DNA from: Achromobacter sp. UMC71
Lineage (GTDB): Bacteria; Pseudomonadota; Gammaproteobacteria; Burkholderiales; Burkholderiaceae_B
NCBI RefSeq assembly: GCF_014170305.1
Contig: NZ_LZZT01000018.1
Coordinates: 310,001-374,000 of the forward strand
DNA: 64,000 nt
Reading direction: 5' to 3'
In this document: positions 31,620 through 40,234 of the stretch, piece after piece
Numbering within the stretch: position 1 is the first letter of the stretch
Layout of the letters: the number at the start of each line of letters is the position of its first letter
Notes under the pieces: generated by a model
Told to the model about the DNA's origin: nothing
Database searches by the model: none
What the model saw: only the letters and a program-made list of their open reading frames with translations
Made by a program: the position numbers and the translations under genes

Positions 31620-33083
31620 ATGAGGCCGTCACCGGTCCCTGCGCAGGCCGCCTTCGGCCTGCCGCCATGGCGGGCGGGGTGGCGGTGGATGCGCGCGGCG
31701 GCGCTGGGCTGTATCGCCGCCATGCTGGCCGCCTGCGCCAGCGTGCCTGATGCGCAGGAGCGCGCCGCCCGCAAGGCGCAAGCCGGCCTGTCGGCCGATG
31801 CGGCGCAGGATAGCTACCGCCGCGGCCGCGACTTGGCCGCGGACCCGCGCACCCCCAAAGACGATTTCCTGGCCCGCCACCTGGCGGTCGAAGAAGCCGT
31901 CAGCGGCGCGCCGCTGGTGGCGGGCAATCGCGTGCGCCTGCTGGCGGACGGCCCCAGCACGTACCAGGCCATGCTGCGTTCGATCGCGCAGGCCCGTCGC
32001 TATGTGCACATGGAAACCTATATTTTCGACGATGACGAAGAGGGCTCCCGCTTTGCCGAGGCCCTGATCGCGGCGCACAACCGGGGCGCGGACGTGGCGC
32101 TGATGGTGGACGCCGTGGGCACGATCAAGACGCCGGACGCGTTGTTCCAGCGTTTGCGCGACGCGGGCGTGCAGGTCGCCGTGTTCAACCCCGTGAGCCC
32201 GGTGAACGGCAGCCGCGCCGGCTGGTCGCCCAATCAGCGCAATCATCGCAAGATCCTGGTGGTCGACGGCAAGGTCGGCTACCTGGGCGGCATCAACGTC
32301 AGCGGCGTCTATGCCTCGTCGCCCTCTGGCGGCGGCAGCGGCTCGGGCGGCGTGGGCAGCGGCCCCGACGCCAAGAATACCGATGCCCGCGCCGCGCCGT
32401 GGCGCGACACGCACCTGCGCATCGAGGGGCCTGCCGTCGCCCAGTTGGACGCTGTGGTCCGCGCCGGCTGGGAAACCCAGGCCAAGGACCCGCTCAAGGG
32501 CGCAGGCGAGACGATCGCGCCGCCGCAGGGGCCGACACGGGTGCGGATCCTGGCCAACCAGCCCGACCGCAGCGACGGTTATACGGTGTACCTGACGCTG
32601 ATGTCCGCGTTCGAGAGCGCGCAGAAATCCATCCACATCACCATGGCGTACTTCGTGCCCGACCCGGCTTTTATCGATGTGCTGGCCGACGCGGCCACGC
32701 GTGGCGTGGATGTCGTGCTGGTGCTGCCGGGCTTCAGCGATTCGTCATTGGTGTTCAACGCGGGCCGCTCGCACTACGGCAAGTTGCTGAAGGCTGGCGT
32801 GAAGATCTACGAACGGCGCGACGCGCTGCTGCACGCCAAGACGGCGGTGGTGGATGGCGTCTGGTCCACGGTGGGCTCCAGCAACATGGATTGGCGCAGC
32901 TTCGCCTTGAACTACGAGGTCAATGCCGTGGTGCTGGGGCCGGATTTCGCCGCCGACATGGAGGCCCTGTTCCAGCGCGACGTGGCCGACTCGGTACGCA
33001 TCACGCCCGAGGCCTGGCGGGGCCGGGGCGTGGATGACCGGTTCATGGAGTTCTTTTCGCGGATGTTCGAGCGCTGGCTGTAG
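31620..33083 (+). CDS. Phospholipase D family lipoprotein (ClsC-like)
   Basis: The 487-aa protein has two HKD active sites: NHRKILVVDGKVGYLGGIN (about residues 207-225) and LLHAKTAVVDGVWSTVGSSNMD (about 402-423). That is the pattern of bacterial cardiolipin synthases/phosphatidyltransferases. The N-terminus has a signal with lipobox LAAC (Cys39), so it is probably an envelope lipoprotein. A Gly/Ser-rich insert (SPSGGGSGSGGVGSG) lies between the halves. It likely makes cardiolipin or hydrolyses phospholipids; the reaction is inferred. Confidence 0.85.
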   Translation: MRPSPVPAQAAFGLPPWRAGWRWMRAAALGCIAAMLAACASVPDAQERAARKAQAGLSADAAQDSYRRGRDLAADPRTPKDDFLARHLAVEEAVSGAPLVAGNRVRLLADGPSTYQAMLRSIAQARRYVHMETYIFDDDEEGSRFAEALIAAHNRGADVALMVDAVGTIKTPDALFQRLRDAGVQVAVFNPVSPVNGSRAGWSPNQRNHRKILVVDGKVGYLGGINVSGVYASSPSGGGSGSGGVGSGPDAKNTDARAAPWRDTHLRIEGPAVAQLDAVVRAGWETQAKDPLKGAGETIAPPQGPTRVRILANQPDRSDGYTVYLTLMSAFESAQKSIHITMAYFVPDPAFIDVLADAATRGVDVVLVLPGFSDSSLVFNAGRSHYGKLLKAGVKIYERRDALLHAKTAVVDGVWSTVGSSNMDWRSFALNYEVNAVVLGPDFAADMEALFQRDVADSVRITPEAWRGRGVDDRFMEFFSRMFERWL

Positions 33084-33089
33084 CGCCGT

Positions 33090-34766
33090 TTACGCCGGCG
33101 CGGCCTGGGGCGGATGCGCCAGCGCGTGTTCCTGCGCCAGCGCGGTGCTGATGTCGTGGGTCGGCTGGAACGAGTCGGCCTGCGCCATCGCCCAGCCTGC
33201 GCGGAACACCTGGTGGCGGAATTCGCCCCGCAGCAGTTCGCCCGGCGCCAGCTCGGGGAACAGTGCCGACAGCAGCCGGATTTCACTGGACGAGATGCGG
33301 CGCGCGATGTGATGCGGCCGCAATTGGCTGGGGTGCGTCAGGCCGGCGGCGGCCAGCAGCTCGGCCAGCGCGTGCAGGGTGTTTTTGTGGAAATTGGCTA
33401 CGCGCTGGGCTTTGTCCGGCACAACCAGGGCGCGTTGGCGCAGCGGATCCTGGGTGGTGACGCCCGTGGGGCATTTGCCGGTGTGGCAAGCCTGGGCCTG
33501 GATGCAGCCGATGGCGAACATGAAGCCGCGCGCGGCGTTGCACCAGTCGGCGCCCATGGCCATGACGCGGGCCATGTCGAAGGCGGTGATGATCTTGCCT
33601 GAGGCGCCCAGCTTGATGCGGTCGCGCAGGTTCACGCCGATCAGGGTGTTGTGCACCAGGCGCAGCGCTTCGCGCAGCGGCGTGCCGACATGGTCGACGA
33701 ATTCCACTGGCGCGGCGCCCGTGCCGCCCTCGGCGCCGTCCACCACGATGAAGTCGGGCGTGATGCCGGTTTCCAGCATGGCCTTGACGATGGCGAACCA
33801 TTCCCAAGGATGGCCCACGCAGAACTTGAAACCCACCGGCTTGCCGCCGGACAGTTCGCGCAGCCGAGCTACGAATTTCATCAGGCCGATGGGGGTGTCG
33901 AAGGCCGAGTGGCTGGCGGGCGAATTGCAGTCCTGCCAGGCGACCACGCCGCGCGCTTCGGCGATTTCGGGCGTGACTTTTCCGGCGGGCAAAATGCCGC
34001 CGTGGCCAGGCTTGGCGCCTTGCGACAGCTTGATTTCGATCATCTTCACCTGCGGCGTACAGGCGTTCTTGATGAAGGCTTCTTCGGAGAACGCGCCTTG
34101 CTCGTCACGGCAGCCGAAGTAGCCCGAGCCGATATTCCACACCAGGCTGCCGCCCGGTTGGCGGTGGTAGCGGCTGATGCCGCCTTCGCCCGTGTCGTGG
34201 GCGAAGTTGCCTTGGCGCGCGCCTTCGTTCAGCGCCAGCACGGCGTTGGCGGACAGGGCGCCGAAGCTCATGGCCGACACGTTGAAGGCCGACATCGAAT
34301 ACGGCTGGGTACAGTCCGGGCCGCCGACGCTCACGCGGAAATCGGTATCGCCGATGTGGGTGGGCGACATGGAATGGTTGATCCATTCGTAGCGGTCGCC
34401 GTAGACATCTTCCTGCGTGCCGAAGGGGCGCTTGTCGATCTCGCGCTTGGCGCGCTGGTACACGATCGAGCGCTGCGCGCGCGAGAACGGCGAGGCCTGG
34501 GTGTCGTCTTCCAGGAAGTACTGGCGGATCTCGGGGCGGATGAATTCGAACAGGAAGCGCAGGTTGCCCAGGACTGGGTAATTGCGCCGGATGGCGTGGC
34601 GGGTCTGGATCAGGTCATAGACGCCCAGCATGCCCAGCATCGTCAGTGGCACCGCTGCCCATAGCCACCAGAGCGAGCCGGTGAACGCCAGCACCATGGT
34701 CACGGCGGCGCCCGCCAGGGTCAAGATAAAGGCCGTGAAGCGGCCGGCAATCCATTGCATGTCCAT
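33090..34766 (-). CDS. FMN-binding glutamate synthase-like protein
   Basis: The 558-aa protein has two N-terminal membrane helices (residues 10-50) and a glutamate-synthase-type FMN barrel. Visible are RSIVYQRAKREIDKRPFGTQEDVY, FNVSAMSFGALSANAVLALNEGA, NTGEGG-like HDTGEGGISRYH, KLSQGAKPGHGGILPAGKVTPEIAEARG, VDGAEGGTGAAPVEF and the Cys cluster GCIQAQACHTGKCPTGVTTQDP for an Fe-S centre. It lacks the glutaminase domain of GltB. The physiological reaction is unknown. It is convergent with the phospholipase gene, 6 bp apart. Confidence 0.85.
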   Translation of the reverse strand: MDMQWIAGRFTAFILTLAGAAVTMVLAFTGSLWWLWAAVPLTMLGMLGVYDLIQTRHAIRRNYPVLGNLRFLFEFIRPEIRQYFLEDDTQASPFSRAQRSIVYQRAKREIDKRPFGTQEDVYGDRYEWINHSMSPTHIGDTDFRVSVGGPDCTQPYSMSAFNVSAMSFGALSANAVLALNEGARQGNFAHDTGEGGISRYHRQPGGSLVWNIGSGYFGCRDEQGAFSEEAFIKNACTPQVKMIEIKLSQGAKPGHGGILPAGKVTPEIAEARGVVAWQDCNSPASHSAFDTPIGLMKFVARLRELSGGKPVGFKFCVGHPWEWFAIVKAMLETGITPDFIVVDGAEGGTGAAPVEFVDHVGTPLREALRLVHNTLIGVNLRDRIKLGASGKIITAFDMARVMAMGADWCNAARGFMFAIGCIQAQACHTGKCPTGVTTQDPLRQRALVVPDKAQRVANFHKNTLHALAELLAAAGLTHPSQLRPHHIARRISSSEIRLLSALFPELAPGELLRGEFRHQVFRAGWAMAQADSFQPTHDISTALAQEHALAHPPQAAPA

Positions 34767-34808
34767 CTCCGTGTTTCGGAATGGAGCAACCTTACACCAC
34801 GGCGGACG

Positions 34809-34834
34809 TAAAAATGCCCCCTTGCAGGGGGCAT
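34809..34834 (-). terminator. Terminator of YeeE/YedE gene
   Basis: Stem ATGCCCCCT/AGGGGGCAT (34814-34834) followed on the minus strand by TTTTTA. It lies 18 bp beyond the stop at 34852. Confidence 0.8.
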
Positions 34835-34851
34835 GGCTGGAACAGTGTTTT

Positions 34852-36105
34852 TCAGCAGCTGGACGCCGCGGGCGTTTTCTCGACCGCCAGGCCGAACAGG
34901 GGGCGCAGGCGCACGCCCAGGGCGCTGCCCGCGAACGCGGCCGGCAGCCACAGCCAGGCGTGCAGGCTGCCCGACAGGATGCCGCTGAAATAGGCGCCGA
35001 TATTGCAGCCGAAGGCCAGGCGCGCGCCGTAGCCCAGCAGCAAGCCGCCGATGACCGCGCCGGCCAGCGAGCGGGCCGGCACCTTCCAGACAGGGGCGAA
35101 CTTGCCGGCGGCGCTGGCCGCGGCCAGCGCGCCGAGCATCAGGCCGATGTCCATGACGGTCGTGACGTCCTGGCGCAGCGGCGCGCCCAGCGCGGCCTGC
35201 TTGCTCCAGTAGGCCCAAGCGGCCACGTCGCTGCCCATGGCATCCAGCGCCTTGGCGCCCCACAGGGCAAAGGCCGAGGTAATGCCCCAAGGCCGGCCGG
35301 CCAGCGCCAGCGTGGCGAAGTTCAGCACCACCAGCGCCACGCCGCCCCAGATCAGCGGCCAGGGGCCTTGCAGCAGGGAGGCGGGGCGCGCGGTGCGCGA
35401 GGCGAACGACACCACGTGGCCATGGCGGCGTTTTTCCAGCACGGTGGCGATCCAGGCGATCAGGGCGAACACCGCCAGGTTGGCGGCGATGGCGGGCGCC
35501 AGGCCCCAGGTCTTGATGAGCGAGGTGGGCGCCAGCGCGGGCAGCGTGGACCACCAGCCGAAATTGGCGGTGGCGATGACCGAACCGATGATGAAGAACA
35601 GCAACGTGACCAGCATGCGGGTGTTGCCGCCTCCCACGGCGAACAGCGTGCCCGAGGCGCAACCGCCGCCCAGCTGCATGCCGATGCCGAACAGGAACGC
35701 GCCGAGCAGCACCGAAACGCCCGGGGGCGAGACCAGGCCCGTCACGGGCTGGCCGAACAGCGAGCCCTGCGCGAGGAACGGGAAGAACAGCAGCACGCCC
35801 ACGGCCAGCATGAACATCTGCGCGCGCAAGCCGGCGCCGCGCCGGTCCGACACGAATACGCGCCAGGCCTGGGTGAAGCCGAAGGACGCGTGATACAGCG
35901 CCACGCCCAGCAGAGCGCCCACGATCCACAAGGCCCCTTGGCGCCAGCTGACGGTCTGGTTCAGGTACAGGGCGCCGGCCAGCACCAGCAACAGCGCGAT
36001 CCAGAGTGGCTTGCGGTTGATGTGGATGGGGGGCAGCGCCGAAGGCAGGGGCAGGGTGGAGGCGTTGGTGCTCATGGTCGAGTCCCGGGGGATCGGTAAG
36101 GTCAA
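34852..36105 (-). CDS. YeeE/YedE family sulfur-compound transporter
   Basis: The 417-aa polytopic protein contains both conserved cysteine signatures of the thiosulfate/sulfur transporter family: GGGCASGTLFAVGGGNTRM in the first half and GARLAFGCNIGAYFSGILSGSLHAWLW in the second. These line the substrate path in characterised YeeE. It probably imports thiosulfate or another sulfur compound. A terminator follows, and the next gene upstream is 135 bp away. No sulfurtransferase partner (YeeD/TusA) is adjacent. Confidence 0.85.
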   Translation of the reverse strand: MTLPIPRDSTMSTNASTLPLPSALPPIHINRKPLWIALLLVLAGALYLNQTVSWRQGALWIVGALLGVALYHASFGFTQAWRVFVSDRRGAGLRAQMFMLAVGVLLFFPFLAQGSLFGQPVTGLVSPPGVSVLLGAFLFGIGMQLGGGCASGTLFAVGGGNTRMLVTLLFFIIGSVIATANFGWWSTLPALAPTSLIKTWGLAPAIAANLAVFALIAWIATVLEKRRHGHVVSFASRTARPASLLQGPWPLIWGGVALVVLNFATLALAGRPWGITSAFALWGAKALDAMGSDVAAWAYWSKQAALGAPLRQDVTTVMDIGLMLGALAAASAAGKFAPVWKVPARSLAGAVIGGLLLGYGARLAFGCNIGAYFSGILSGSLHAWLWLPAAFAGSALGVRLRPLFGLAVEKTPAASSC

Positions 36106-36240
36106 TGCAAACGGGCGCGTTGCCGCACCCGTCGTGATGGCTGAAAGTCTAAGGCCGGGGGAACATTTCTCAAAGCATCTATTCGTGCTTCTTTAATAAC
36201 TAAAAGTTATATAAAGGCCCGCCGAAGGTATCAGGCCGGG

Positions 36241-37185
36241 CTAGGAAATCGGATTCGCGCTGATCCAGGCGACCAGCAGGCTGACGGTCAGCACCGACAG
36301 CACCGTCGATACCAGGATGGCGCGGGAGGTGACGCGGGCGTCGCGCCCGTACATCTGGGCCAGCATGAAGGGGCCGGTGCCGATCGGCAGGGCGCTCATC
36401 AGCACGGCGGTCCAGGCCCACAGCGGCGGCATGGAAAACACCTGGAATGCCAGTAGCGCGGTCACGGCCGGCTGCAGCAGCAGCTTGCTGGCAACCAGCC
36501 GCAGCACGCCGGGCCCTGGGCTGGCGGTTTCGGTCTGCGCCAGGAACAAGCCGATGGTCACCAGCGCGCAGGGGCTGGCGGAGGCGCCCAGCAAGGACAC
36601 GTAGCGGTCCACGCCTTCAGGCAGCGCCAGGCCGGTGCCGGCCCAGGCCAGCCCCAGCACCGGCGCGGCCAGCAGCGGGTTGCGCATCAGCGCGCGGCCG
36701 ACCTTGAGCAGCGTGGCCGCCAGGTTCGGCGCCTGCTGGCGGTCGAATTCGATCAGGGCGATGGCAAAGCCGAATAGGACGCTGGCCGTCAGCAGTGTCG
36801 TGAACGCCGCGGGCGCCAGGCTTTCGGCGCCGAACAGCGCCAGGCACAGCGGGATGCCCATGTAGCCGGCGTTGGCGTAGGCGGCGGCCAGGCCCTCGAT
36901 ACCGCGGTCGGTCAGTCCATGCGGGCCGCGTTTGCGCGGCAGGAACGACAGCAGGAAGGTCACCGCGATGCCGCCGGCGAACGCGCCGACAAAGCCCCAG
37001 TGCGCCATGTGCGCCAGGTCCACTTGCGTCATCGCTCGAAATAGCAGCGCGGGCAGGGACAGGTACACCACGTAGCGGTTCAGGGCGTCGGTGGCGCCGG
37101 GGCCCAGCACGCGCCAGCGCGCCGCCAGCCATCCGGTCAGGATCAGCGCGAAGACCGGCAGGGCGGCGGTGATGACGGCATTCAT
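36241..37185 (-). CDS. AEC family transporter (auxin efflux carrier type)
   Basis: The 314-aa protein has ten helices in two halves and an N-terminus typical of AEC permeases (PVFALILTGWLAARWRVLGPGATDALNRYVVYLSLPALLFRAM). Other typical segments are AYANAGYMGIPLCLALFG and SMPPLWAWTAVLMSALPIGTGPFMLAQMYG. It probably exports a small organic acid or amino acid. It lies 31 bp downstream of a DMT permease gene on the same strand. Confidence 0.85.
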   Translation of the reverse strand: MNAVITAALPVFALILTGWLAARWRVLGPGATDALNRYVVYLSLPALLFRAMTQVDLAHMAHWGFVGAFAGGIAVTFLLSFLPRKRGPHGLTDRGIEGLAAAYANAGYMGIPLCLALFGAESLAPAAFTTLLTASVLFGFAIALIEFDRQQAPNLAATLLKVGRALMRNPLLAAPVLGLAWAGTGLALPEGVDRYVSLLGASASPCALVTIGLFLAQTETASPGPGVLRLVASKLLLQPAVTALLAFQVFSMPPLWAWTAVLMSALPIGTGPFMLAQMYGRDARVTSRAILVSTVLSVLTVSLLVAWISANPIS

Positions 37186-37216
37186 GGCGGCAAGAGGCGT
37201 GGGTGCGAAAAGGCGC

Positions 37217-38125
37217 TCATTCTACTGGCCGCGCGGCTTGCGGCGGCCGCGCCGAGCGCGTCACCAGCAGGATGCCCAGCGCGGCCAGCGCCATGCCGGG
37301 CCAGGCCAGCGGCGGAATGGGTTCGTGCAGGATGGCCAGCGCGATGACCGCCGTGGCCGGCGGCACCAGGAAGAACAGCGCGGATACGCGCGATGCTTCG
37401 CCATGGCGGATCATGGCCAGCAGCAGTGTGATGGCCACCAGCGAATTGCCGATCACCAGGTACGCCAGCGAGCCCAGCAACGGGCCGGTCCATTCGATGC
37501 GCATCGGTTCCAGCGAAAAGGCCAGCGGCGCCGTGACCAGCAGGCCCACCGCATATTGCACGGTGTTCGACGTGACCGGATGGGTCTGCACGCCGAAGCG
37601 TTTCTCGTACAGCGTGCCGCTGGTGATGCACAGCAGCGCGGCTACGGCGAACACCAGGCCCAGCGGCGAGGCCAGGTCGACCGAAGCCTTGGACACGATG
37701 ACCAGCGCGGCGCCGCAAACGCCCAGCCCCAGGCCCGCCCAGCGGCGCGCGTCGACGCGCTCGTGCGCGATCGCCGGCGCCAGCAGCCCGATCAGGATGG
37801 GTTGCAGCGAGGTGATCAGCGCCACGCCGCCGGCCGACATGCCGTGCTTGAGCGACAGATAGGTAAAACAGAAGTAGCCCGCCTGCAGCAGCAGGCCCAC
37901 CATGGCCAGGTGTCCCCACGCCCTGGCGCCGCGCGGCAACGGCGGACGCAACGCCAGCAACAGCGGCGTCAGCAGCGCCACCACACAGGCGTAGCGTAGC
38001 GCCAGGAACGTCAGCGGATCAGCGTAGGCCAGCCCGACCTTGAGCACCACGAAGCCGCTGGACCACAGCAGCAAGAAAAGCGCGGGGGCGAATTTCAACC
38101 AGGCGGGCGTCGCAGCTTGCGGCAT
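37217..38125 (-). CDS. DMT family (EamA) transporter
   Basis: The 302-aa protein has ten hydrophobic helices in two EamA repeats (FAPALFLLLWSSGFVVLKVGLAYADPLTFLALRYACVVALLTPLLL...; ...SALFFLVPPATAVIALAILHEPIPPLAWPGMALAALGILLVTR). It likely exports metabolites. It precedes the AEC gene on the same strand and is divergent from the acetyltransferase gene at 38245. Confidence 0.85.
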   Translation of the reverse strand: MPQAATPAWLKFAPALFLLLWSSGFVVLKVGLAYADPLTFLALRYACVVALLTPLLLALRPPLPRGARAWGHLAMVGLLLQAGYFCFTYLSLKHGMSAGGVALITSLQPILIGLLAPAIAHERVDARRWAGLGLGVCGAALVIVSKASVDLASPLGLVFAVAALLCITSGTLYEKRFGVQTHPVTSNTVQYAVGLLVTAPLAFSLEPMRIEWTGPLLGSLAYLVIGNSLVAITLLLAMIRHGEASRVSALFFLVPPATAVIALAILHEPIPPLAWPGMALAALGILLVTRSARPPQAARPVE

Positions 38126-38244
38126 GGCGGGCGGTGGGCGGAAAGTGGGCCAGCCGCGATCGTACGCCTGTTTCGCCGGCGCGCCATCCCTGCGAAAATG
38201 GCGGCAACGGATTCATCTATAGCGGCAGCGCGAAGGAAAAGAAA

Positions 38245-38685
38245 ATGGCGAACGAAAAACCGGCGGTACGGATCTCCCTGGGAACCTGGGACCGCCTGCG
38301 CGACGATGCCTCATCGGTGCGCTATGAAGTCTTCGTGGTCGAGCAGAACGTGCCGCCCGAGGTCGAGATGGACGATGACGATGCGGTGTCGGTGCACGCG
38401 GTGGCCTATGCCCCCGACGGCACGCCGCTGGGCACGGGGCGCCTGCTGCCCGACGGCCACATCGGCCGCATGGCCGTGCACAAGCGGGCGCGCGGCCTGG
38501 GCGTGGGCGGATTGCTGCTCGACGCCTTGATCGGGCAGGGCCATGGCGATGGCCACCGCATGCTGGTGTTGCATGCGCAGACCCACGCCAAGGGCTTTTA
38601 CGAGGCCCATGGCTTCAGCGTGGAAGGCGACGAATTCATGGAGGCAGGCATCGCGCATGTCGTCATGACGCGGGTGCTGGGCTGA
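38245..38685 (+). CDS. GNAT-family acetyltransferase
   Basis: The 146-aa protein has the short GNAT form: VRYEVFVVEQNVPPEVEMDDDD at the N-terminus, GRMAVHKRARGLGVGGLLLDALI as acetyl-CoA motif A, and HAQTHAKGFYEAHGFSVEGDEFMEAGIAHVVM at the C-terminus. The VFVxEQxVP...E start is typical of the ElaA/YjcF group. The substrate is unknown. The ATG at 38245 follows a purine-rich GGAAAAG stretch. Confidence 0.88.
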   Translation: MANEKPAVRISLGTWDRLRDDASSVRYEVFVVEQNVPPEVEMDDDDAVSVHAVAYAPDGTPLGTGRLLPDGHIGRMAVHKRARGLGVGGLLLDALIGQGHGDGHRMLVLHAQTHAKGFYEAHGFSVEGDEFMEAGIAHVVMTRVLG

Positions 38686-38821
38686 CGCGATGAACCGGCC
38701 CGCTTGCCGCGGGCCGCTATGTGAACCAGGTCGGCCTGGCGCGGGCCGCTGCGTTTTGCCGCAGCGGATTGTCGCGGCAGGGCGGTCTTGCAGGCAGGGT
38801 CCGGAACTTGGGCCGGAAAAG

Positions 38822-38856
38822 AAAAAACCCCGGTCGCTTTCGCGAACGGGGTTTTT
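38822..38856. terminator. Bidirectional terminator
   Basis: Stem AAAACCCCG/CGGGGTTTT with an inner CGC/GCG pairing and A/T-runs on both sides. It separates the acetyltransferase gene from the minus-strand tRNA-Leu. Confidence 0.8.
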
Positions 38857-38894
38857 CTTGGCGCATCACGACAGGTACCTCGTGATGTAATAAT

Positions 38895-38979
38895 TGGTGC
38901 CCAGGAGAGGACTCGAACCTCCACACCTTGCGGCACACGGACCTGAACCGTGCGCGTCTACCAATTCCGCCACCTGGGC
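38895..38979 (-). tRNA. tRNA-Leu (CAG), copy 1
   Basis: The reverse complement is an 85-nt class II tRNA: acceptor GCCCAGG/CCTGGGC, anticodon CAG in TTCAGGT, a long variable arm TGCCGCAAGGTGT, T loop TTCGAGT, and CCA encoded. It is identical to the copy at 39925-40009. Confidence 0.95.
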
Positions 38980-39109
38980 GCTGGTGCTTCACCTTCCGCG
39001 TCGCGCTTCCGTGTTGGCTTTTCAGCTAACCGCTTGCGTTTCGTTTCGTGTTCAGCAGCAGAGGAACGAGATTATGCATACTTTTTTTGAAGTGTGCAAG
39101 TCATGCGGC

Positions 39110-39169
39110 TTTTTTTTCACTTTTTTTTGGATTTTTTTGGGAAGGCCGCTTTCGCTATAGTGTCGCCCC
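39110..39169 (+). promoter_or_regulatory. Phased T-tract promoter of tapT
   Basis: T-runs at 39110-39117, 39121-39128 and 39132-39138 are spaced about one helical turn apart, which predicts bent DNA. A TATAGT -10 element lies at 39156-39161, 17 bp after the last run, with no clear -35. The start codon is at 39170, so the transcript would have almost no leader. Confidence 0.55.
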
Positions 39170-39781
39170 ATGTCACGTACCGTCTGCCTGCGCTGCAAGC
39201 GCCCTGAATCCCATTGCCTGTGCGCCTTGATTCCCGCGTTGGCGCCGCGGACCCGCGTGGTGGTCCTGCAGCATCCCAGCGAAGCGCGTCATGCCTTGAA
39301 CACGGCGCGCTTGGCGGTGCTGGGCCTGGCGGGGGCGCGGCGGCTGGTGGGGGAATGCTTCCGGCATGAGCAGTGGGCCGAGCCTGGCTGGACGCCGCAC
39401 GTGCTGTTCCCGGGCGAGGGCGCCCAGGTGCTGACGCCGGACTGCGCGGCGGCTGTGGGCGGGCCGATACAGCTGATCGTGCCGGACGGCACGTGGACGC
39501 ATGCGCGCAAGCTGCTGCACATCAATCCCGAGCTGGCCGCGCTGCCGCGCGTGATGCTGCCTGCCGGGCTGATGACGCGCTACCGGGTCAGGCATGCCGA
39601 CATTGCGGGCGCCCTGTCCACCATCGAAGCCGTGACGCATGCGCTCAATGCCATCGAGGCGCCGCAGAGCTTCGATGCTTTGCTGCGGCCATTCGAGGCG
39701 CTGATCGACGGCCAGATCGAAGGCATGGGCGCGGACCTGTATGCGCGCCACCATCTGAATCGGAAGGTGCCTTGGCGTTGA
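39170..39781 (+). CDS. tapT: tRNA-uridine aminocarboxypropyltransferase (DTW)
   Basis: The 203-aa DTW-domain enzyme transfers the 3-amino-3-carboxypropyl group of SAM to a tRNA uridine (acp3U47 in E. coli). The N-terminus has a zinc-binding-like cluster (Cys6, Cys9, Cys16, Cys18). The domain signature appears as IVPDGTWTHARKLL with Asp106-Gly-Thr-Trp109, where Gly replaces a residue of the usual DxTW, and LQHPSEARHALNTARL earlier. It sits between two identical tRNA-Leu genes on the opposite strand and is followed by a strong terminator. Confidence 0.85.
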   Translation: MSRTVCLRCKRPESHCLCALIPALAPRTRVVVLQHPSEARHALNTARLAVLGLAGARRLVGECFRHEQWAEPGWTPHVLFPGEGAQVLTPDCAAAVGGPIQLIVPDGTWTHARKLLHINPELAALPRVMLPAGLMTRYRVRHADIAGALSTIEAVTHALNAIEAPQSFDALLRPFEALIDGQIEGMGADLYARHHLNRKVPWR

Positions 39782-39833
39782 GCGTTTCGGTGCTTGGTGC
39801 TAATTGCCTTGGCGTCAACCGACGAATAAAGCA

Positions 39834-39867
39834 AAAGCCCCGGTAATCTTTCGATTACCGGGGCTTT
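39834..39867. terminator. Strong hairpin terminator
   Basis: Perfect 15-bp stem AAAGCCCCGGTAATC/GATTACCGGGGCTTT with TTTC loop. It can end tapT and, from the other side, the second tRNA-Leu. Confidence 0.8.
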
Positions 39868-39924
39868 CAACTTTTTAATCAACGCCGCCTGCATTTGATG
39901 CCAGCCGCCTTGATCGGAATTCCG

Positions 39925-40009
39925 TGGTGCCCAGGAGAGGACTCGAACCTCCACACCTTGCGGCACACGGACCTGAACCGTGCGCGTCTACCAATTCCGC
40001 CACCTGGGC
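39925..40009 (-). tRNA. tRNA-Leu (CAG), copy 2
   Basis: Identical in all 85 positions to the tRNA-Leu at 38895-38979, including the encoded CCA. The pair on the same strand flanks tapT. Confidence 0.95.
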
Positions 40010-40234
40010 ACTGAGAGATTTTGGTAAAGACTTTGTGATACGCTGCCGCTCAGTTGCATGGGTTTTGCTGTTTGCGCATTGCTGTTTGCATTACCGGTGC
40101 TGCTGGTGCGGTCAGAAATCACAAAACAGTATGTAGTTAAAAATCAATCTACAATCCGTCTCGACCACTTCTGCTTCAGTGTTCAGCCTTGGGCGAACCA
40201 CAGAAGCTGCGCATTATATACGGAAAATTTAGCT

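Noticed and set aside
34630-36099. 489-aa plus-strand frame opposite the YeeE/YedE gene
   Set aside because: Gln/Gly/Arg-rich antisense shadow; the minus-strand frame has membrane helices and conserved cysteines.
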